A stretch of DNA of 50,867 bases, from assembly GCA_903886975.1 (NCBI GenBank), contig CAISOB010000029.1, positions 1 through 50,867 of the forward strand, read 5' to 3'. The stretch comes from an uncultured beta proteobacterium (GTDB lineage Bacteria > Pseudomonadota > Gammaproteobacteria > Burkholderiales > Rhodocyclaceae). Under the pieces are notes generated by a model, which saw nothing but the letters and a program-made list of their open reading frames with translations, did not search any database and was not told the origin of the DNA. The stretch's first letter is position 1; each line of letters starts with the position of its first letter. Positions 8,220 through 17,875 of this stretch are shown piece by piece. The position numbers and the translations under genes are program-made.

Positions 8220-10136
8220 ATGTTCTCAACCATCAAAGGCAAGCTGATCGCTCTGATCGCCGTCGCCAATCTGGCGATTATCCTGCTGGCCGCTGCATCT
8301 TTCTACGGCTTGCACGACAGCGGGCACTGGCTTGCGCAAATCGGGCGCAACAATCTGCCGTCGGTCAAAAGTTTGCTGCAGATGAAGGAAGCAATCACCG
8401 ACGCGCGCCGTTCGAATCTTGAATCCCTCATTTGGGAGTACGACTACAGCGCCCAGAACGAATTCGTCGACCGAATAAAAAAGATCAAACCGCTCTGGGA
8501 GAAGTATCAAAAATCGCAGGCCGTCTATGAGTCGACGTCAAGATCGACCGAGGAGGAAAAAGCCTGGAAGACATTTGTCGCAGACTTCGCGCCCTACAAG
8601 ATCGAAGAGCAAAAGCTCACCGATCTTATCGAGCAGCTCAGCCACAATTCCGACAAGAAGAAACAGCAGGAGCTGTTTGTCGAGTTTCACAAAATCTACG
8701 GAAAGATTCGTGATCTCGGGCGGCCGATGCAAAAAGCGCTCGATGAACTGGTCGAGATCAACGACAACGAAGCCGCGAGTGCGGTCAAGAGCAGTGATGA
8801 ATCGGCGGCGCGCGTCCTGATGGTGGCTGCGGTGACGGCCGCGTTTACGCTGGCGCTGGTGATCTTCCTTGGCTGGTACGTCTTCCGCAGCACGTTGAAA
8901 CAGCTTGGCGGCGAACCGGCCCTGGCGGCGGACATTGCACAGCACATTGCGCAAGGTGATTTGTCGAGCAAGATCGAATTGCGGGCTGGCGATAGCGCGA
9001 GTCTGATGGCTTCGATGCAGCAAATGAGCGCGACGATTCAGGCGCTGGTCGCCGACGCCAATACCCTCTCGGCGGCGGCGCAGCAAGGAAAGCTCGAGAC
9101 GCGGGTCGATGCCGCAAGGCACAGCGGCGAGTTCCGCGCAATCATTGCCGGCATCAACAACACCATGGATGCCGTGGCGGAACCGATCAACGACGTCAAG
9201 CGGGTCATGGCGGCAGTCGAGCAGGGCGACCTCACGCAGAGTATTGATGCCGACTACGAGGGCGATTTCGAGGCCTTGCAGACCAGTGTGAACAATACGG
9301 TCGCCAAGCTTTCGGAGACGATCGCCCAGGTGCGCACCTCGGTGGGAGAACTGACGACGGCCTCGACGCAGGTGGCAGCGACTTCGCAAGTCTTGTCGCA
9401 GGCGACCTCCGAACAGGCGGCGAGTCTCGAACAGACGACGTCGGCGATCGAGGAAATGTCATCGTCGATCGCCCAGAACACCGACAACGCCAAGACGACC
9501 GACGGCATCGCGCGCAAGTCGTCGGAAGATGCGCTGGCCGGCGGCGGTGCCGTGCGTTCAACCGTCAGCGCAATGAAGTCGATTGCCAGCAAGATCTCGA
9601 TCATCGACGACATTGCCTATCGCACCGACCTCCTCGCGCTCAACGCGGCGATCGAAGCGGCGCGGGCCGGCGAGCACGGCAAGGGTTTTGCGGTGGTAGC
9701 GGCGGAAGTACGCAAACTCGCCGAACGCAGTCAAGTGGCGGCGCAGGAGATCGGCGAACTGGCGAGCAGCAGCGTCGAGACCGCCGAAGGTGCAGGCACC
9801 TTGCTTGAAACCATGTTGCCGTCGATTCGCAAGACCGCCGATTTGGTCAGCGAAATCACCGCGGCCTCGGAAGAGCAGACGAGCGGCGTGAATCAGATCA
9901 GCCAGGCGATGACGCAGCTGAATAGCGTCACGCAGCAGAACGCGGCCTCATCGGAAGAACTCTCGGCCACCGCCGAAGAGATGAACGCGCAGGCGGAAAA
10001 TCTCAAGGTGCTGATGGCGCAATTCAAGGTCGCGGGCGGCAGCGCGCCCGCGGCGCTTGGCTCCGCCAAACCCGCCAAGGCGGCAAAGCGCGCCGTTCGC
10101 GCCGACGAGGCAACGAACGATTTCGAAAAATTCTGA
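8220..10136 (+). CDS. Methyl-accepting chemotaxis protein, four-helix-bundle sensor, tandem HAMP region
   Basis: 638 residues from the ATG at 8220, which has GGAGA upstream; an earlier in-frame start would overlap cheW. The order is membrane segment (about 8-30), periplasmic helical domain, second membrane segment (about 198-222), a HAMP domain, about 100 further residues that look like a second HAMP unit (GKLETRVDA through [19 protein letters not shown]), then the signalling coiled coil with tip [20 protein letters not shown]. It ends in the same DFEKF pentapeptide as the receptor at 5980-7617. From the coiled coil onward the two proteins are almost the same, while the periplasmic domains differ, so they probably sense different ligands through one output type. 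Confidence 0.94.
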   Translation: MFSTIKGKLIALIAVANLAIILLAAASFYGLHDSGHWLAQIGRNNLPSVKSLLQMKEAITDARRSNLESLIWEYDYSAQNEFVDRIKKIKPLWEKYQKSQAVYESTSRSTEEEKAWKTFVADFAPYKIEEQKLTDLIEQLSHNSDKKKQQELFVEFHKIYGKIRDLGRPMQKALDELVEINDNEAASAVKSSDESAARVLMVAAVTAAFTLALVIFLGWYVFRSTLKQLGGEPALAADIAQHIAQGDLSSKIELRAGDSASLMASMQQMSATIQALVADANTLSAAAQQGKLETRVDAARHSGEFRAIIAGINNTMDAVAEPINDVKRVMAAVEQGDLTQSIDADYEGDFEALQTSVNNTVAKLSETIAQVRTSVGELTTASTQVAATSQVLSQATSEQAASLEQTTSAIEEMSSSIAQNTDNAKTTDGIARKSSEDALAGGGAVRSTVSAMKSIASKISIIDDIAYRTDLLALNAAIEAARAGEHGKGFAVVAAEVRKLAERSQVAAQEIGELASSSVETAEGAGTLLETMLPSIRKTADLVSEITAASEEQTSGVNQISQAMTQLNSVTQQNAASSEELSATAEEMNAQAENLKVLMAQFKVAGGSAPAALGSAKPAKAAKRAVRADEATNDFEKF

Positions 10137-10165
10137 CGCCTGCTCGGTGGTAAATACGCCTGTTC

Positions 10166-10184
10166 CCTCCCCTGACAAGGGAGG
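10166..10184. repeat. Small palindrome in a G-rich intergenic repeat
   Basis: CCTCCC and GGGAGG pair around a seven-base loop, directly followed by a G-rich stretch ending at about 10203. Sequences of this form (palindrome plus GGAGGGGTTGGGG) are scattered between genes in many proteobacteria. It lies in the 107-base gap between the receptor gene and cheB. There is no T-run, so it is a poor candidate for an intrinsic terminator. Confidence 0.45.
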
Positions 10185-10243
10185 CCGGGAGGGGTTGGGG
10201 TTTATCGGCCCTGATAGCGATTAATTTTGGTCTGGAGAATGCA

Positions 10244-11308
10244 TTGAGCGTGGCGCGTGAAATCAAGGTGATGGTGGTCGACGACTCGGCGGTCGTGCGC
10301 AAGGTGATGAGCGCGATTCTCGATCGGGACCCCGAGATCCGGGTCATCGGCACGGCGCACGATCCGATCTTCGCCATCGAGAAAATGCGGCGGGAATGGC
10401 CCGACGTGGTCACGCTCGACGTCGAAATGCCGCGCATGGACGGCATCACCTTTCTCGCCCAGCTGATGGCCGAACGGCCGACGCCGGTGGTGATCTGCTC
10501 GTCGCTCACCACGAAGAACGCCGAAACGACCTTGCAGGCCCTGGCGGCCGGCGCCGTTTCGATCATCACCAAACCCAGCCTCGGCGTCGAGGGATTCCTG
10601 CGCGATGCGAGCGACGATCTGGTCGCCGCCGTCAAGTCGGCGGCGCGCGCCAATATGGGCGCCGTGCAGCGTAGCGCGCAACTGAGTTCCAGAACCCATG
10701 AGCGCACAGCACCGCGTCTGGCAATGGCCCAGACCACCGAGCGCATTGTCGCCATCGGCACATCCACCGGCGGTACGGTGGCGCTCGAGGCGGTGCTGAC
10801 CGAATTGCCGCGGGTGTCGCCGGGCATTGTCATTGTCCAGCACATGCCGGAAATGTTTACCGCCGCGTTCGCTGCCCGGCTCGACAGCCTGTGCGAAATC
10901 ACCATCCAGGAAGCGCGGAACGGACAGCGCGTGCTGCCCGGCCTGGCGCTGATCGCGCCGGGCGGCAAGCACATGCAGCTCGCGCGTAGCGGCGCGCAGT
11001 ACATCGTCGAAGTGAAGGATGGTCCACCGGTCAATCGCCATCGGCCGTCGGTCGATGTGCTGTTCCGTTCGGTGGCCAAATATGCCGGCCGCAACGCGAT
11101 GGGCGTGATCATGACCGGCATGGGCGACGATGGTGCGCGCGGCCTGCGCGAGATGCGCGAAGCCGGCGCTTATACCCTGGCTCAGGACGAAGCCAGTTGC
11201 GTGGTCTACGGAATGCCCAGGGAAGCCGTGAAACATGGCGCGGTCGATCGCATCCTGCCGCTTTCCGCGCTGGCCGGGGCAATCATGCGCAATACGAGGG
11301 AACTCTAA
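10244..11308 (+). CDS. cheB: Chemotaxis response regulator protein-glutamate methylesterase CheB
   Basis: 354 residues. An N-terminal receiver domain has D13-D14 and the phosphoacceptor D59 ([11 protein letters not shown]). The methylesterase domain follows a linker of about 25 residues. Its catalytic triad is visible: S174 in GTSTGG, H200 in VQHMP and D296 in GMGDDGARG. CheB removes methyl groups from receptors and can deamidate glutamines, giving adaptation. The start is a TTG at 10244 with GGAGA five bases upstream; a GTG two codons later is the alternative. The next gene starts immediately after its stop. The matching methyltransferase CheR is not in the window. Confidence 0.95.
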   Translation: MSVAREIKVMVVDDSAVVRKVMSAILDRDPEIRVIGTAHDPIFAIEKMRREWPDVVTLDVEMPRMDGITFLAQLMAERPTPVVICSSLTTKNAETTLQALAAGAVSIITKPSLGVEGFLRDASDDLVAAVKSAARANMGAVQRSAQLSSRTHERTAPRLAMAQTTERIVAIGTSTGGTVALEAVLTELPRVSPGIVIVQHMPEMFTAAFAARLDSLCEITIQEARNGQRVLPGLALIAPGGKHMQLARSGAQYIVEVKDGPPVNRHRPSVDVLFRSVAKYAGRNAMGVIMTGMGDDGARGLREMREAGAYTLAQDEASCVVYGMPREAVKHGAVDRILPLSALAGAIMRNTREL

Positions 11309-13153
11309 GTGTACGCGATTCAGAGAATGGCGATCGTTGATGCTGACCCCGATCGGCGCCGCCCGGTCAATGTCGGGCAAGGCGTCGATATGACTGCGTC
11401 AGAGCTGCGCGAAGCGCTGGCGCACAGCGACGCGCGCAATCGTCTTCTATTCGCCGGCAGCCCAGTGGCGATGATCGTCTTCGACAGCGAAAATTTGCGC
11501 GTCGTGGAAATCAACGCGGCTTGTACCGGAATTCTCGGCTATTCGGCAGAGCAATGGCTCGGTCAGCCGCTTGGTTTCGGCGTCGAAGTCAGGCAGGGAG
11601 AAGCGCTGCGTTCGCTGGCACGCGAGCAAGGCGCGCACCCTGACAGTGCCGTGCACACCGGTCGTCTGCGCTGGCAACACAACGATGGCCATTGGCTCGA
11701 AAGCGAAGGCACGGTGCGACGCTTCGGCGCGCCCGGATGCCGTGCGCAGATCCTTTTGTTGCAGGATGCCAGCGCGCGGCGCAGGAACGAGGAGCACTTG
11801 CGCCTGCTGGCCAAAGAGCACCGGCAGCAAATCGAATTGACCGAACACTACGACGCGCTGACCGGTCTGCCTGATCGGGCGCAATTTTCCGAGCGCATCC
11901 GGCAGGGGTTCGCGCAGGCGAATCAGACGGGTTGCTCGATCGCCGTCTGTTATCTCGACATCGACGCTTTTGGCGCGCTCAATGCAAGCCATGGCCGCGA
12001 GGTTGGCGACCACCTGTTGATCAATATCGCGGAGTGCTTGCGCGCTTGCCTGCGCGGCGGCGACACGCTGGCGCGCATTGGCAGCGACGAATTCGCCCTG
12101 CTCGTCGTCGGGATCAAGAAAGAGGGCGAGATCGCGCAGTTTCTTCGGGACCTAAAGGAACGGCTGTCCGAGCCCTTCGTCTCCGACACGCTGACCTTGA
12201 GTCTGTCGGCGAGTATCGGCGTGACCATCTACCCGCATGACGATGCCGACCCCGACACCTTGCTGCGCCACGCCGATCAGGCGATGATGCTGGCCAAGCA
12301 GGCCGGGCCCGGACGCCACCGGCGTTACGATCCGGAAAATGACCGGCGCGTGCGGGCGCAGCGGGAAAACGTCGAGGTCATGCGCACGGCGCTGGCACGT
12401 CGCGAGTTCATCCTTTATTACCAGCCGAAGGTCGATCTGAAACGCCGGCAAGTGGTCGGTGCCGAAGCGCTGATACGGTGGCAACATCCCGAGCGCGGCG
12501 TGCTGCCGCCGGGCGCTTTTCTGCCGGCAATCGAAAACAGTCAATTGATCGTCGACCTTGGCTATTGGGTCATCGACGAAGCGCTGACGCAGATGGACCG
12601 CTGGCGCGCCGGAGGGTTGAGTCTGGCGGTCAGCGTCAACATCGCGGCGCGGCAACTGCTCGACCCCGACTTCGTCAGCCGATTGCGCGAACTTCTCGCC
12701 GCGCATCCGGGGACCGGTGCAGGCCAACTCGAGATTGAGATTCTGGAGAGCTCGAAGCTCGAGAATTTCAGCAAAGTCGAACAGATCATCGTCGCCTGCC
12801 GCGAACTGGGAATCGGCTTTTCGCTCGACGACTTCGGCACCGGCTATTCCTCGCTCACTTATCTGCGCCGGCTTTCGGCAGATACCTTGAAGATTGACCA
12901 GTCCTTCGTCAGCCAGATGCTCGACGACTCCGGCGACAAGGCGATCGTTTCGGGTGTCATCGGGCTGGCCGGCGCTTTCCAGCGCAAGGTCATCGCCGAA
13001 GGTGTCGAGACCATCGCCCACGCCCAATCGCTGATGGCCTTGGGTTGCGTATTGGCGCAGGGTTATGGCATCGCCCGGCCGATGCCGCCGGCGGCCATGC
13101 CCGGATGGGTTGCCGCCTGGCCTGACGCCGCGTGGATGGCAGTGGGCGAATAG
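11309..13153 (+). CDS. PAS-GGDEF-EAL cyclic-di-GMP signalling protein
   Basis: 614 residues. A PAS domain (about 42-155) is followed by a GGDEF domain (about 178-340) and an EAL domain (about 352-600). The GGDEF signature is GSDEF (258-262), a variant that may weaken or abolish cyclase activity; an inhibitory RxxD site (RGGD, 249-252) sits five residues upstream. The EAL domain looks complete: EALIRW (387), SVNIAARQLL, DDFGTGYSS, KIDQSFV and EGVET. It therefore probably hydrolyses c-di-GMP, with the GGDEF part perhaps binding GTP or c-di-GMP for control. No membrane segment is present. The GTG at 11309 has GAGGG upstream and directly follows cheB; an ATG at 11390 is an alternative start. Its place between cheB and cheD ties it to chemotaxis. 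Confidence 0.93.
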   Translation: MYAIQRMAIVDADPDRRRPVNVGQGVDMTASELREALAHSDARNRLLFAGSPVAMIVFDSENLRVVEINAACTGILGYSAEQWLGQPLGFGVEVRQGEALRSLAREQGAHPDSAVHTGRLRWQHNDGHWLESEGTVRRFGAPGCRAQILLLQDASARRRNEEHLRLLAKEHRQQIELTEHYDALTGLPDRAQFSERIRQGFAQANQTGCSIAVCYLDIDAFGALNASHGREVGDHLLINIAECLRACLRGGDTLARIGSDEFALLVVGIKKEGEIAQFLRDLKERLSEPFVSDTLTLSLSASIGVTIYPHDDADPDTLLRHADQAMMLAKQAGPGRHRRYDPENDRRVRAQRENVEVMRTALARREFILYYQPKVDLKRRQVVGAEALIRWQHPERGVLPPGAFLPAIENSQLIVDLGYWVIDEALTQMDRWRAGGLSLAVSVNIAARQLLDPDFVSRLRELLAAHPGTGAGQLEIEILESSKLENFSKVEQIIVACRELGIGFSLDDFGTGYSSLTYLRRLSADTLKIDQSFVSQMLDDSGDKAIVSGVIGLAGAFQRKVIAEGVETIAHAQSLMALGCVLAQGYGIARPMPPAAMPGWVAAWPDAAWMAVGE

Positions 13154-13168
13154 GCGGAATTTCATTCA

Positions 13169-13756
13169 ATGCCAACAAACCGCCTCGGCATCTTCCTTTA
13201 TCCCGGCGATTATCGTTTCGATCGGAAGAGTGCGCGCCTTCGGACGCTGCTCGGATCTTGCGTCGCCATCGCGCTCTGGCATCCGCGACTGCGCATCGGC
13301 GGCATGTGTCACTTCCTGCTGCCAGGTCGCGTGCGCACATCATCGATGCCCCTCGACGGCAACTATGCTGATGAAGCGCTCGCCCTGTTAGTGGAGCAAA
13401 TGGCCGCAGCCGGTACCTTCCCGCGGGAGTACGAGGCCAGGCTCTATGGCGGCGGCAACATGTTCCCGGAAATGGACGGCTGCGACAAGAATTCAATCGG
13501 CTACAAGAATGCCGAGGCCGCGAAGCAACTCGTGAACAACTACGAAATCCGCATCAAGGCCGAGTCGCTCGGCGGCAACGGCCGCCGGATGGTCGATTTC
13601 GATGTCGCCAGGGGGACAGTCACCGTGCAACACAACCGCCTTTCGAGCGAACCGGCGCAATGCCGCCGCTGTGGAAACAGAGCGCTTTGCCATGGCGGCG
13701 TCAGTCGATCGGACGCGGTTGGACGAGGTTCATCAATATCATTTGTCGGGGACTAG
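13169..13756 (+). CDS. cheD: Chemoreceptor glutamine deamidase CheD
   Basis: 195 residues. The catalytic cysteine is C31 in LLGSCVAI and the histidine is H48 in GGMCHFLLP, with the 17-residue spacing seen in characterised CheD. Other family marks are YGGGNMF and GGNGRRMVDFD. CheD deamidates receptor glutamines and may bind phosphorylated CheY in systems lacking CheZ, which would suit this cluster. The last 35 residues (from about 160) form a tail with CRRC and extra Cys and His residues that is longer than usual. The gene starts 15 bases after the GGDEF-EAL gene and stops one base before the next start. Confidence 0.93.
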   Translation: MPTNRLGIFLYPGDYRFDRKSARLRTLLGSCVAIALWHPRLRIGGMCHFLLPGRVRTSSMPLDGNYADEALALLVEQMAAAGTFPREYEARLYGGGNMFPEMDGCDKNSIGYKNAEAAKQLVNNYEIRIKAESLGGNGRRMVDFDVARGTVTVQHNRLSSEPAQCRRCGNRALCHGGVSRSDAVGRGSSISFVGD

Positions 13757-13757
13757 C

Positions 13758-14582
13758 ATGTATCCATCAAGGTGTCGTGCGATAACGCTTGCTTTCTGGT
13801 TTGTCCTTGGACTTTCACTGCCTGCCAGCGCTGAATCACTGCTGATCGGTGGAACGGGCTCGTCCGAGCCGCTGATGAAACTGCTATTTGAAGAGTTCAA
13901 CAAACAGTCGCCCGGTATCACCCTGAATGTGGTCAGCCCGTCTCTGGGTTCCGGTGGTGGAATAAAGGCCGTGTCGGTCAGAAAGATCGACCTGGCAGTT
14001 TCAGCGCGCCCCTTGAAAGCAGAAGAAGCAGCCGTTCTCGGGCAACATTTCGATTTTGCGGCCACAGCTTTTGTACTGGTAACCAACGGCGGAGAACGTC
14101 GGAACGGTTTTGCCCTGGATGATCTTGCGCGCGTTTATGAAGGCCGACTGCAAACGTGGGATAACGGCGCCCAAATACGTCTCGTATTGCGTACGCGTGA
14201 CGACTCCGATACGGCGCAACTGAAATCGATGTCGCCGGCCATGGACAAGGCGGTCCTCATTGCCGACCAGCGCCAGGGCATGGTTTTTGGTAACGACGAT
14301 ATGGACACCCTCGAATTGCTGACGCGTACCGCCGGCGCATTGGGACCGACCAGCCTGGGCTTTCTTCGAACGACGGGGTCGCGTCTGACCGTGCTCGCAC
14401 TCAACGGTGTCATGCCTTCCGCCACGGGCCTGAAAGACGGCAGTTATCCATGGCGCAAAACGCTGACCGTCGTGCTGCCTTTGAAAGCCAGCCCGGCCGC
14501 CGCGAAATTTGCCGAGTTCATACGCTCGCGCAAGGCCGGCGAAGTCATGCTGCGCTACGACTATCTGCCGGCCGGGCCATGA
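13758..14582 (+). CDS. Periplasmic substrate-binding protein (PstS-like fold) coupled to a sensor kinase
   Basis: 274 residues with a signal peptide (hydrophobic stretch about 8-24, ending PASA). The mature part has the features of phosphate/oxyanion-type binding proteins: [11 protein letters not shown] at the first binding loop and [11 protein letters not shown] at the second. No ABC permease or ATPase gene is nearby. The ATG at 13758 has GGGGA upstream. Its stop overlaps the start of the hybrid kinase by four bases (ATGA), so the pair is translationally coupled. The likely role is ligand detection for the kinase, not transport; the ligand is unknown, although an oxyanion is a reasonable guess. 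Confidence 0.85.
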   Translation: MYPSRCRAITLAFWFVLGLSLPASAESLLIGGTGSSEPLMKLLFEEFNKQSPGITLNVVSPSLGSGGGIKAVSVRKIDLAVSARPLKAEEAAVLGQHFDFAATAFVLVTNGGERRNGFALDDLARVYEGRLQTWDNGAQIRLVLRTRDDSDTAQLKSMSPAMDKAVLIADQRQGMVFGNDDMDTLELLTRTAGALGPTSLGFLRTTGSRLTVLALNGVMPSATGLKDGSYPWRKTLTVVLPLKASPAAAKFAEFIRSRKAGEVMLRYDYLPAGP

Positions 14583-16726
14583 GTTTCTCGTCCCACGGCC
14601 GTATTGCCAAGCTGTTCACGCGGCGAACAGCGGCCCTGGCCTTGTTCGTGGCATTCACGCCCGTGAGCATCTTCGGCCTTTTCGTGTATTTTAGCGTGAC
14701 GTGGGGTCTCGATTCGAACCTCCGCCTCCAGGCAATTTATGTCGAGAATGCCATTCATGCGCAGCCGGATTACTGGGATCTGAATCCGGATCGGATGCGC
14801 GCCGGCTACGAACACTTTGTGATTCCTGGCGAGCACTTTCAGATCACGAACAAGAAAGGGGAGTCGATCGCCGAGATGGGGCCCGCGCCGGCCTGGTATT
14901 TTCTGGTTCGCAGCCATCCGCTTCACGATTTCGGACGCGAAATCGGAAACATCAAGGCCGGAAAATCGATCCTGGATTTGCTGTGGCTCGGTTTGCTCCT
15001 GTTCGGCGTCAGTCTGGGCGCTGCCGGGTTGATCTGGGGTCCCTTGCGTCGACTGCCGCTTGCGGCGCTTGTCGAAGCCGATAAGCACCTGCAGCTCAGA
15101 GATCGGTACCAGCGCGCGCTGCTTGACAACTTCCCCTTCGCGATCTGGCTCAAGGATACCGAAAGCCGCTATCTCTCGGTCAACACCGTATGTGCGCACT
15201 CGGTCGGATTCGCCGATCCCAATGCCATGGTCGGCAAGGATGACTTCGACATCATGCCCCCGGCGATTGCAGAACGATTCAGAGCCGATGACCTCGCCAT
15301 GCTGAACTCGCGCGAAAAGACGAGCGTCGAGGAAGAACTTCTGATCGGGGGAAGCTACAAGTGGCATGAGACCTACAGGGCACCGGTCATAGGCGACAAT
15401 GGAGAGCTTCTTGGTACGGTTGGCTTCGCGCGCGACATCTCCGAGCGCAGGCGCGCCGAGGCGGAACTGGACCTGCACCGCCATCACCTCGAAGAACGCG
15501 TGGCCGCCCGAACAGCCGAACTGGAACGGGCCCGAAACGTCGCCGAATCGGCCAACCTGGCCAAGAGCGCCTTCTTGTCCAATATGAGCCACGAGATCCG
15601 CACCCCGATGAACGCCATACTCGGCATGGCCCATCTGCTGCGGCGTACCGAGCTTGACGCGGTACAAGTCGATCGCCTCGACAAGATCGAGACGGCCAGC
15701 GATCACCTCTTACAAGTCATCGACGACATCCTCGACCTGTCCAAGATCGAAGCCGGCAAATTCATCCTTGAAGAGGCCCCGGTGTCGCTCAGCAGTGTGT
15801 TGGGCAACATCACCTCAATGATGAACTCGCGGGCCCAGGACAAGGGACTGCAACTGCGGGTTCAGAGTGACGCCTTTCCGACCAATCTGCGCGGTGACGT
15901 GACACGGTTGCAGCAAGCGGTGCTCAACTACGTCGGCAATGCCATCAAGTTTACCCACGCGGGCTGCGTCACCGTGCGCGCCATCAAGCTCGGGGAAACC
16001 GACGAAGCGGTGCAGGTACGCATCGAAGTTGAAGATACGGGCATTGGCATTTCTCCGGAAGCGCTGCCGCGGCTCTTCAGCGCCTTCGAGCAGGCCGACA
16101 ATTCCTCTACGCGCAAGTTCGGCGGTACGGGACTCGGGCTGGTCATTACCCGGCGGCTTGCCGAACTGATGGGCGGCGAGGTCGGGGTCGAGAGTACGCC
16201 GGGAATCGGCAGTACCTTCTGGTTCACCGCGCGCCTGAGAAAGACCGAACAGCGGGACGAACCCGCCCCGGTGGCAATCATCGATGCCGAGGCCTTGATT
16301 CGCCACCGCTACCGGGGGTCGCGCATCCTCCTCGTCGACGACGAGCCGATCAATCTCGAAGTTGCCCGATTTCTTTTGGAAAATTCAGGACTGGCGGTCG
16401 ATACGGCAAGAGATGGGGAAGAGGCCCTCAGCCTGGTCCGGCAAAAGAGTTACGCGGTCATCCTGATGGACGTGCAGATGCCCAAGGTCGACGGCCTGGA
16501 GGCGACACGTCAGATTCGCGAGCTGTCCGGTTACCGGACCGTACCGATCCTGGCCATGACGGCCAATGCCTTTGTCGAAGACAGGATACGCTGTCTGAAA
16601 GCCGGGATGAGCGGTTGCCTGGTCAAACCCTTTGATCCCGACAAGCTCTTTTCGTCATTGCTGACGCATCTCGAGCGACAAGCCGGGCATGGAGACTTGA
16701 TCGCAGACGCGACGGCAACGCCGTAG
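14579..16726 (+). CDS. Hybrid histidine kinase with periplasmic domain, PAS and receiver
   Basis: 715 residues from the ATG at 14579. Two membrane segments (about 17-42 and 131-155) enclose a periplasmic loop of about 90 residues. Then follow a PAS domain (about 178-290), a coiled coil (290-330), the HisKA domain with H338 in [15 protein letters not shown], the ATPase domain (N box [11 protein letters not shown] boxes EDTGIGI and GGTGLGLVI) and a C-terminal receiver with D631 ([11 protein letters not shown]). There is no HPt domain in the protein and no separate response regulator beside it, so the final target is unknown. Coupling to the upstream binding protein suggests that protein delivers the signal to the periplasmic loop. 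Its place after cheD hints at crosstalk with chemotaxis. Confidence 0.93.
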   Translation: MSFSSHGRIAKLFTRRTAALALFVAFTPVSIFGLFVYFSVTWGLDSNLRLQAIYVENAIHAQPDYWDLNPDRMRAGYEHFVIPGEHFQITNKKGESIAEMGPAPAWYFLVRSHPLHDFGREIGNIKAGKSILDLLWLGLLLFGVSLGAAGLIWGPLRRLPLAALVEADKHLQLRDRYQRALLDNFPFAIWLKDTESRYLSVNTVCAHSVGFADPNAMVGKDDFDIMPPAIAERFRADDLAMLNSREKTSVEEELLIGGSYKWHETYRAPVIGDNGELLGTVGFARDISERRRAEAELDLHRHHLEERVAARTAELERARNVAESANLAKSAFLSNMSHEIRTPMNAILGMAHLLRRTELDAVQVDRLDKIETASDHLLQVIDDILDLSKIEAGKFILEEAPVSLSSVLGNITSMMNSRAQDKGLQLRVQSDAFPTNLRGDVTRLQQAVLNYVGNAIKFTHAGCVTVRAIKLGETDEAVQVRIEVEDTGIGISPEALPRLFSAFEQADNSSTRKFGGTGLGLVITRRLAELMGGEVGVESTPGIGSTFWFTARLRKTEQRDEPAPVAIIDAEALIRHRYRGSRILLVDDEPINLEVARFLLENSGLAVDTARDGEEALSLVRQKSYAVILMDVQMPKVDGLEATRQIRELSGYRTVPILAMTANAFVEDRIRCLKAGMSGCLVKPFDPDKLFSSLLTHLERQAGHGDLIADATATP

Positions 16727-16779
16727 CGCTACCGGCGGAGCGGACATTCGATGTGATTTGCAATCCTGAGTGCGCGAAG

Positions 16780-17193
16780 CTATTGCGCCAGCACGCGACC
16801 GCGCAAGACCTTGACCGCCCCGCGCCTGACCTTGCTTTCAATGCGCTTCCTTTGCGAACTGCGCGTCGGCTTGGTCGCCCGCCGCTGCTGCGGGACGAAG
16901 GCCGCCCGCGCGATCAGCTCGCGCAAACGGGTCAGCGCATCGCTGCGATTGCGCTCCAGGCTGCGATGCTGCTGCGCCTTGATGACAATCACACCGTCGA
17001 CGCTGACGCGCTGGTCGCGCAGCTGTAGAAGCTTCGCCTTGATTTCGTCGGGCAGGCTCGAGGCGGCGATGGCGAAGCGCAAATGAATCGCATTCGATAC
17101 CTTGTTGACGTTCTGCCCGCCGGCGCCCTGCGCGCGAATGGCGATGAACTCGACTTCGTCTTCGCGCAACAGGATTTGCGGGGAATGTGACAT
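16780..17193 (-). CDS. arfB: Alternative ribosome-rescue factor ArfB (peptidyl-tRNA hydrolase)
   Basis: 137 residues. The GGQ motif is at 25-27 in AQGAGGQNVNKV, followed by SNAIHLRF, as in the catalytic domain shared with class I release factors. The C-terminal tail (about 105-137) is rich in Lys and Arg, as needed to enter the empty mRNA channel of stalled ribosomes. It releases peptides from non-stop ribosomes. The length matches the family. The start at 17193 has AAGGAAG about 11 bases upstream. It is convergent with the hybrid kinase gene, with 53 bases between the stops. Confidence 0.93.
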   Translation of the reverse strand: MSHSPQILLREDEVEFIAIRAQGAGGQNVNKVSNAIHLRFAIAASSLPDEIKAKLLQLRDQRVSVDGVIVIKAQQHRSLERNRSDALTRLRELIARAAFVPQQRRATKPTRSSQRKRIESKVRRGAVKVLRGRVLAQ

Positions 17194-17443
17194 AGCTTGC
17201 TTGCTTCCTTAAGCACCGGCGAACGCATCGGCTCACTTTCGCCGGCCTTGGCGTTCCATGCCATAGTACAACGCTTCCTCGACGCGCCCAACCAGATTCG
17301 TCAGCGTTCGCGCCTGAAGTGATCGGCCATTGGCCGCGGGAGCCGGTATCATGTGATCGGGTATCCGATAGGCTGCCGATACCGACATCCACACACTCTG
17401 GCTGTGCATGACAAATGCAACGAAGGTTCGATTGAAATTTTCC

Positions 17444-17875
17444 ATGCGCCTGGTATTGGATACCAACATCATCTTCGATTTGCTGCATTTCGCCGACCCG
17501 CGGACGCAGCCGCTGCAGGCCGCCATTGCCGCGGGTCAAGTCCAGTGTTTCAGCGACAGCGAATGCCTGGCCGAGCTTGAACGCGTGGTCGCTTATCCGC
17601 AGTTCGGGCTGGAAAGCGGCGCAAGAGAGGCCTTGATCGATGCCTACCGCGGCTTTGCCACGCTATTGGAGGCGAGCGGCGAAGAGAATTACCCGCTGCC
17701 GCGTTGCCGCGACCCCGACGATCAGAAGTTCCTGATCCTCGCCGCGCGTTGCCGCGCCGACCTGCTGATCACGCGCGACAAGCTGCTGCTCAGGCTCGCC
17801 GGCCACCGTCAGCGGCCGCCGCCCTGCCGCATCGTCACGGCGGAAACCGCCGGCAAGCTGCTCGAGCTAAGCTAA
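17444..17875 (+). CDS. PIN-domain protein (putative toxin, COG1569 type)
   Basis: 143 residues. The PIN ribonuclease features are visible: RLVLDTNIIFD at the N-terminus, ECLAELERVV in the middle, and CRDPDDQKFL with LLITRDK toward the C-terminus, supplying the acidic metal-binding residues. The ATG at 17444 places the first strand at the normal distance; an ATG at 17408 would add 12 residues and neither start has a strong ribosome site. No antitoxin is recognisable upstream, so this may be a solitary member. The last nine bases overlap the 3' end of the convergent yaaA gene. GC content and codon use match the neighbours. Confidence 0.8.
   Translation: MRLVLDTNIIFDLLHFADPRTQPLQAAIAAGQVQCFSDSECLAELERVVAYPQFGLESGAREALIDAYRGFATLLEASGEENYPLPRCRDPDDQKFLILAARCRADLLITRDKLLLRLAGHRQRPPPCRIVTAETAGKLLELS

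Noticed and set aside
1791..13756. Flagellar sigma-28 promoter sites in the chemotaxis cluster
   Set aside because: No TAAA-N15-GCCGATAA-like site was found upstream of any of the che genes.
17233..17409. Minus-strand frame of 58 codons antisense to the PIN gene start, considered as an antitoxin
   Set aside because: No antitoxin family pattern, no ribosome site, and divergent placement; it may be chance coding in high-GC DNA.
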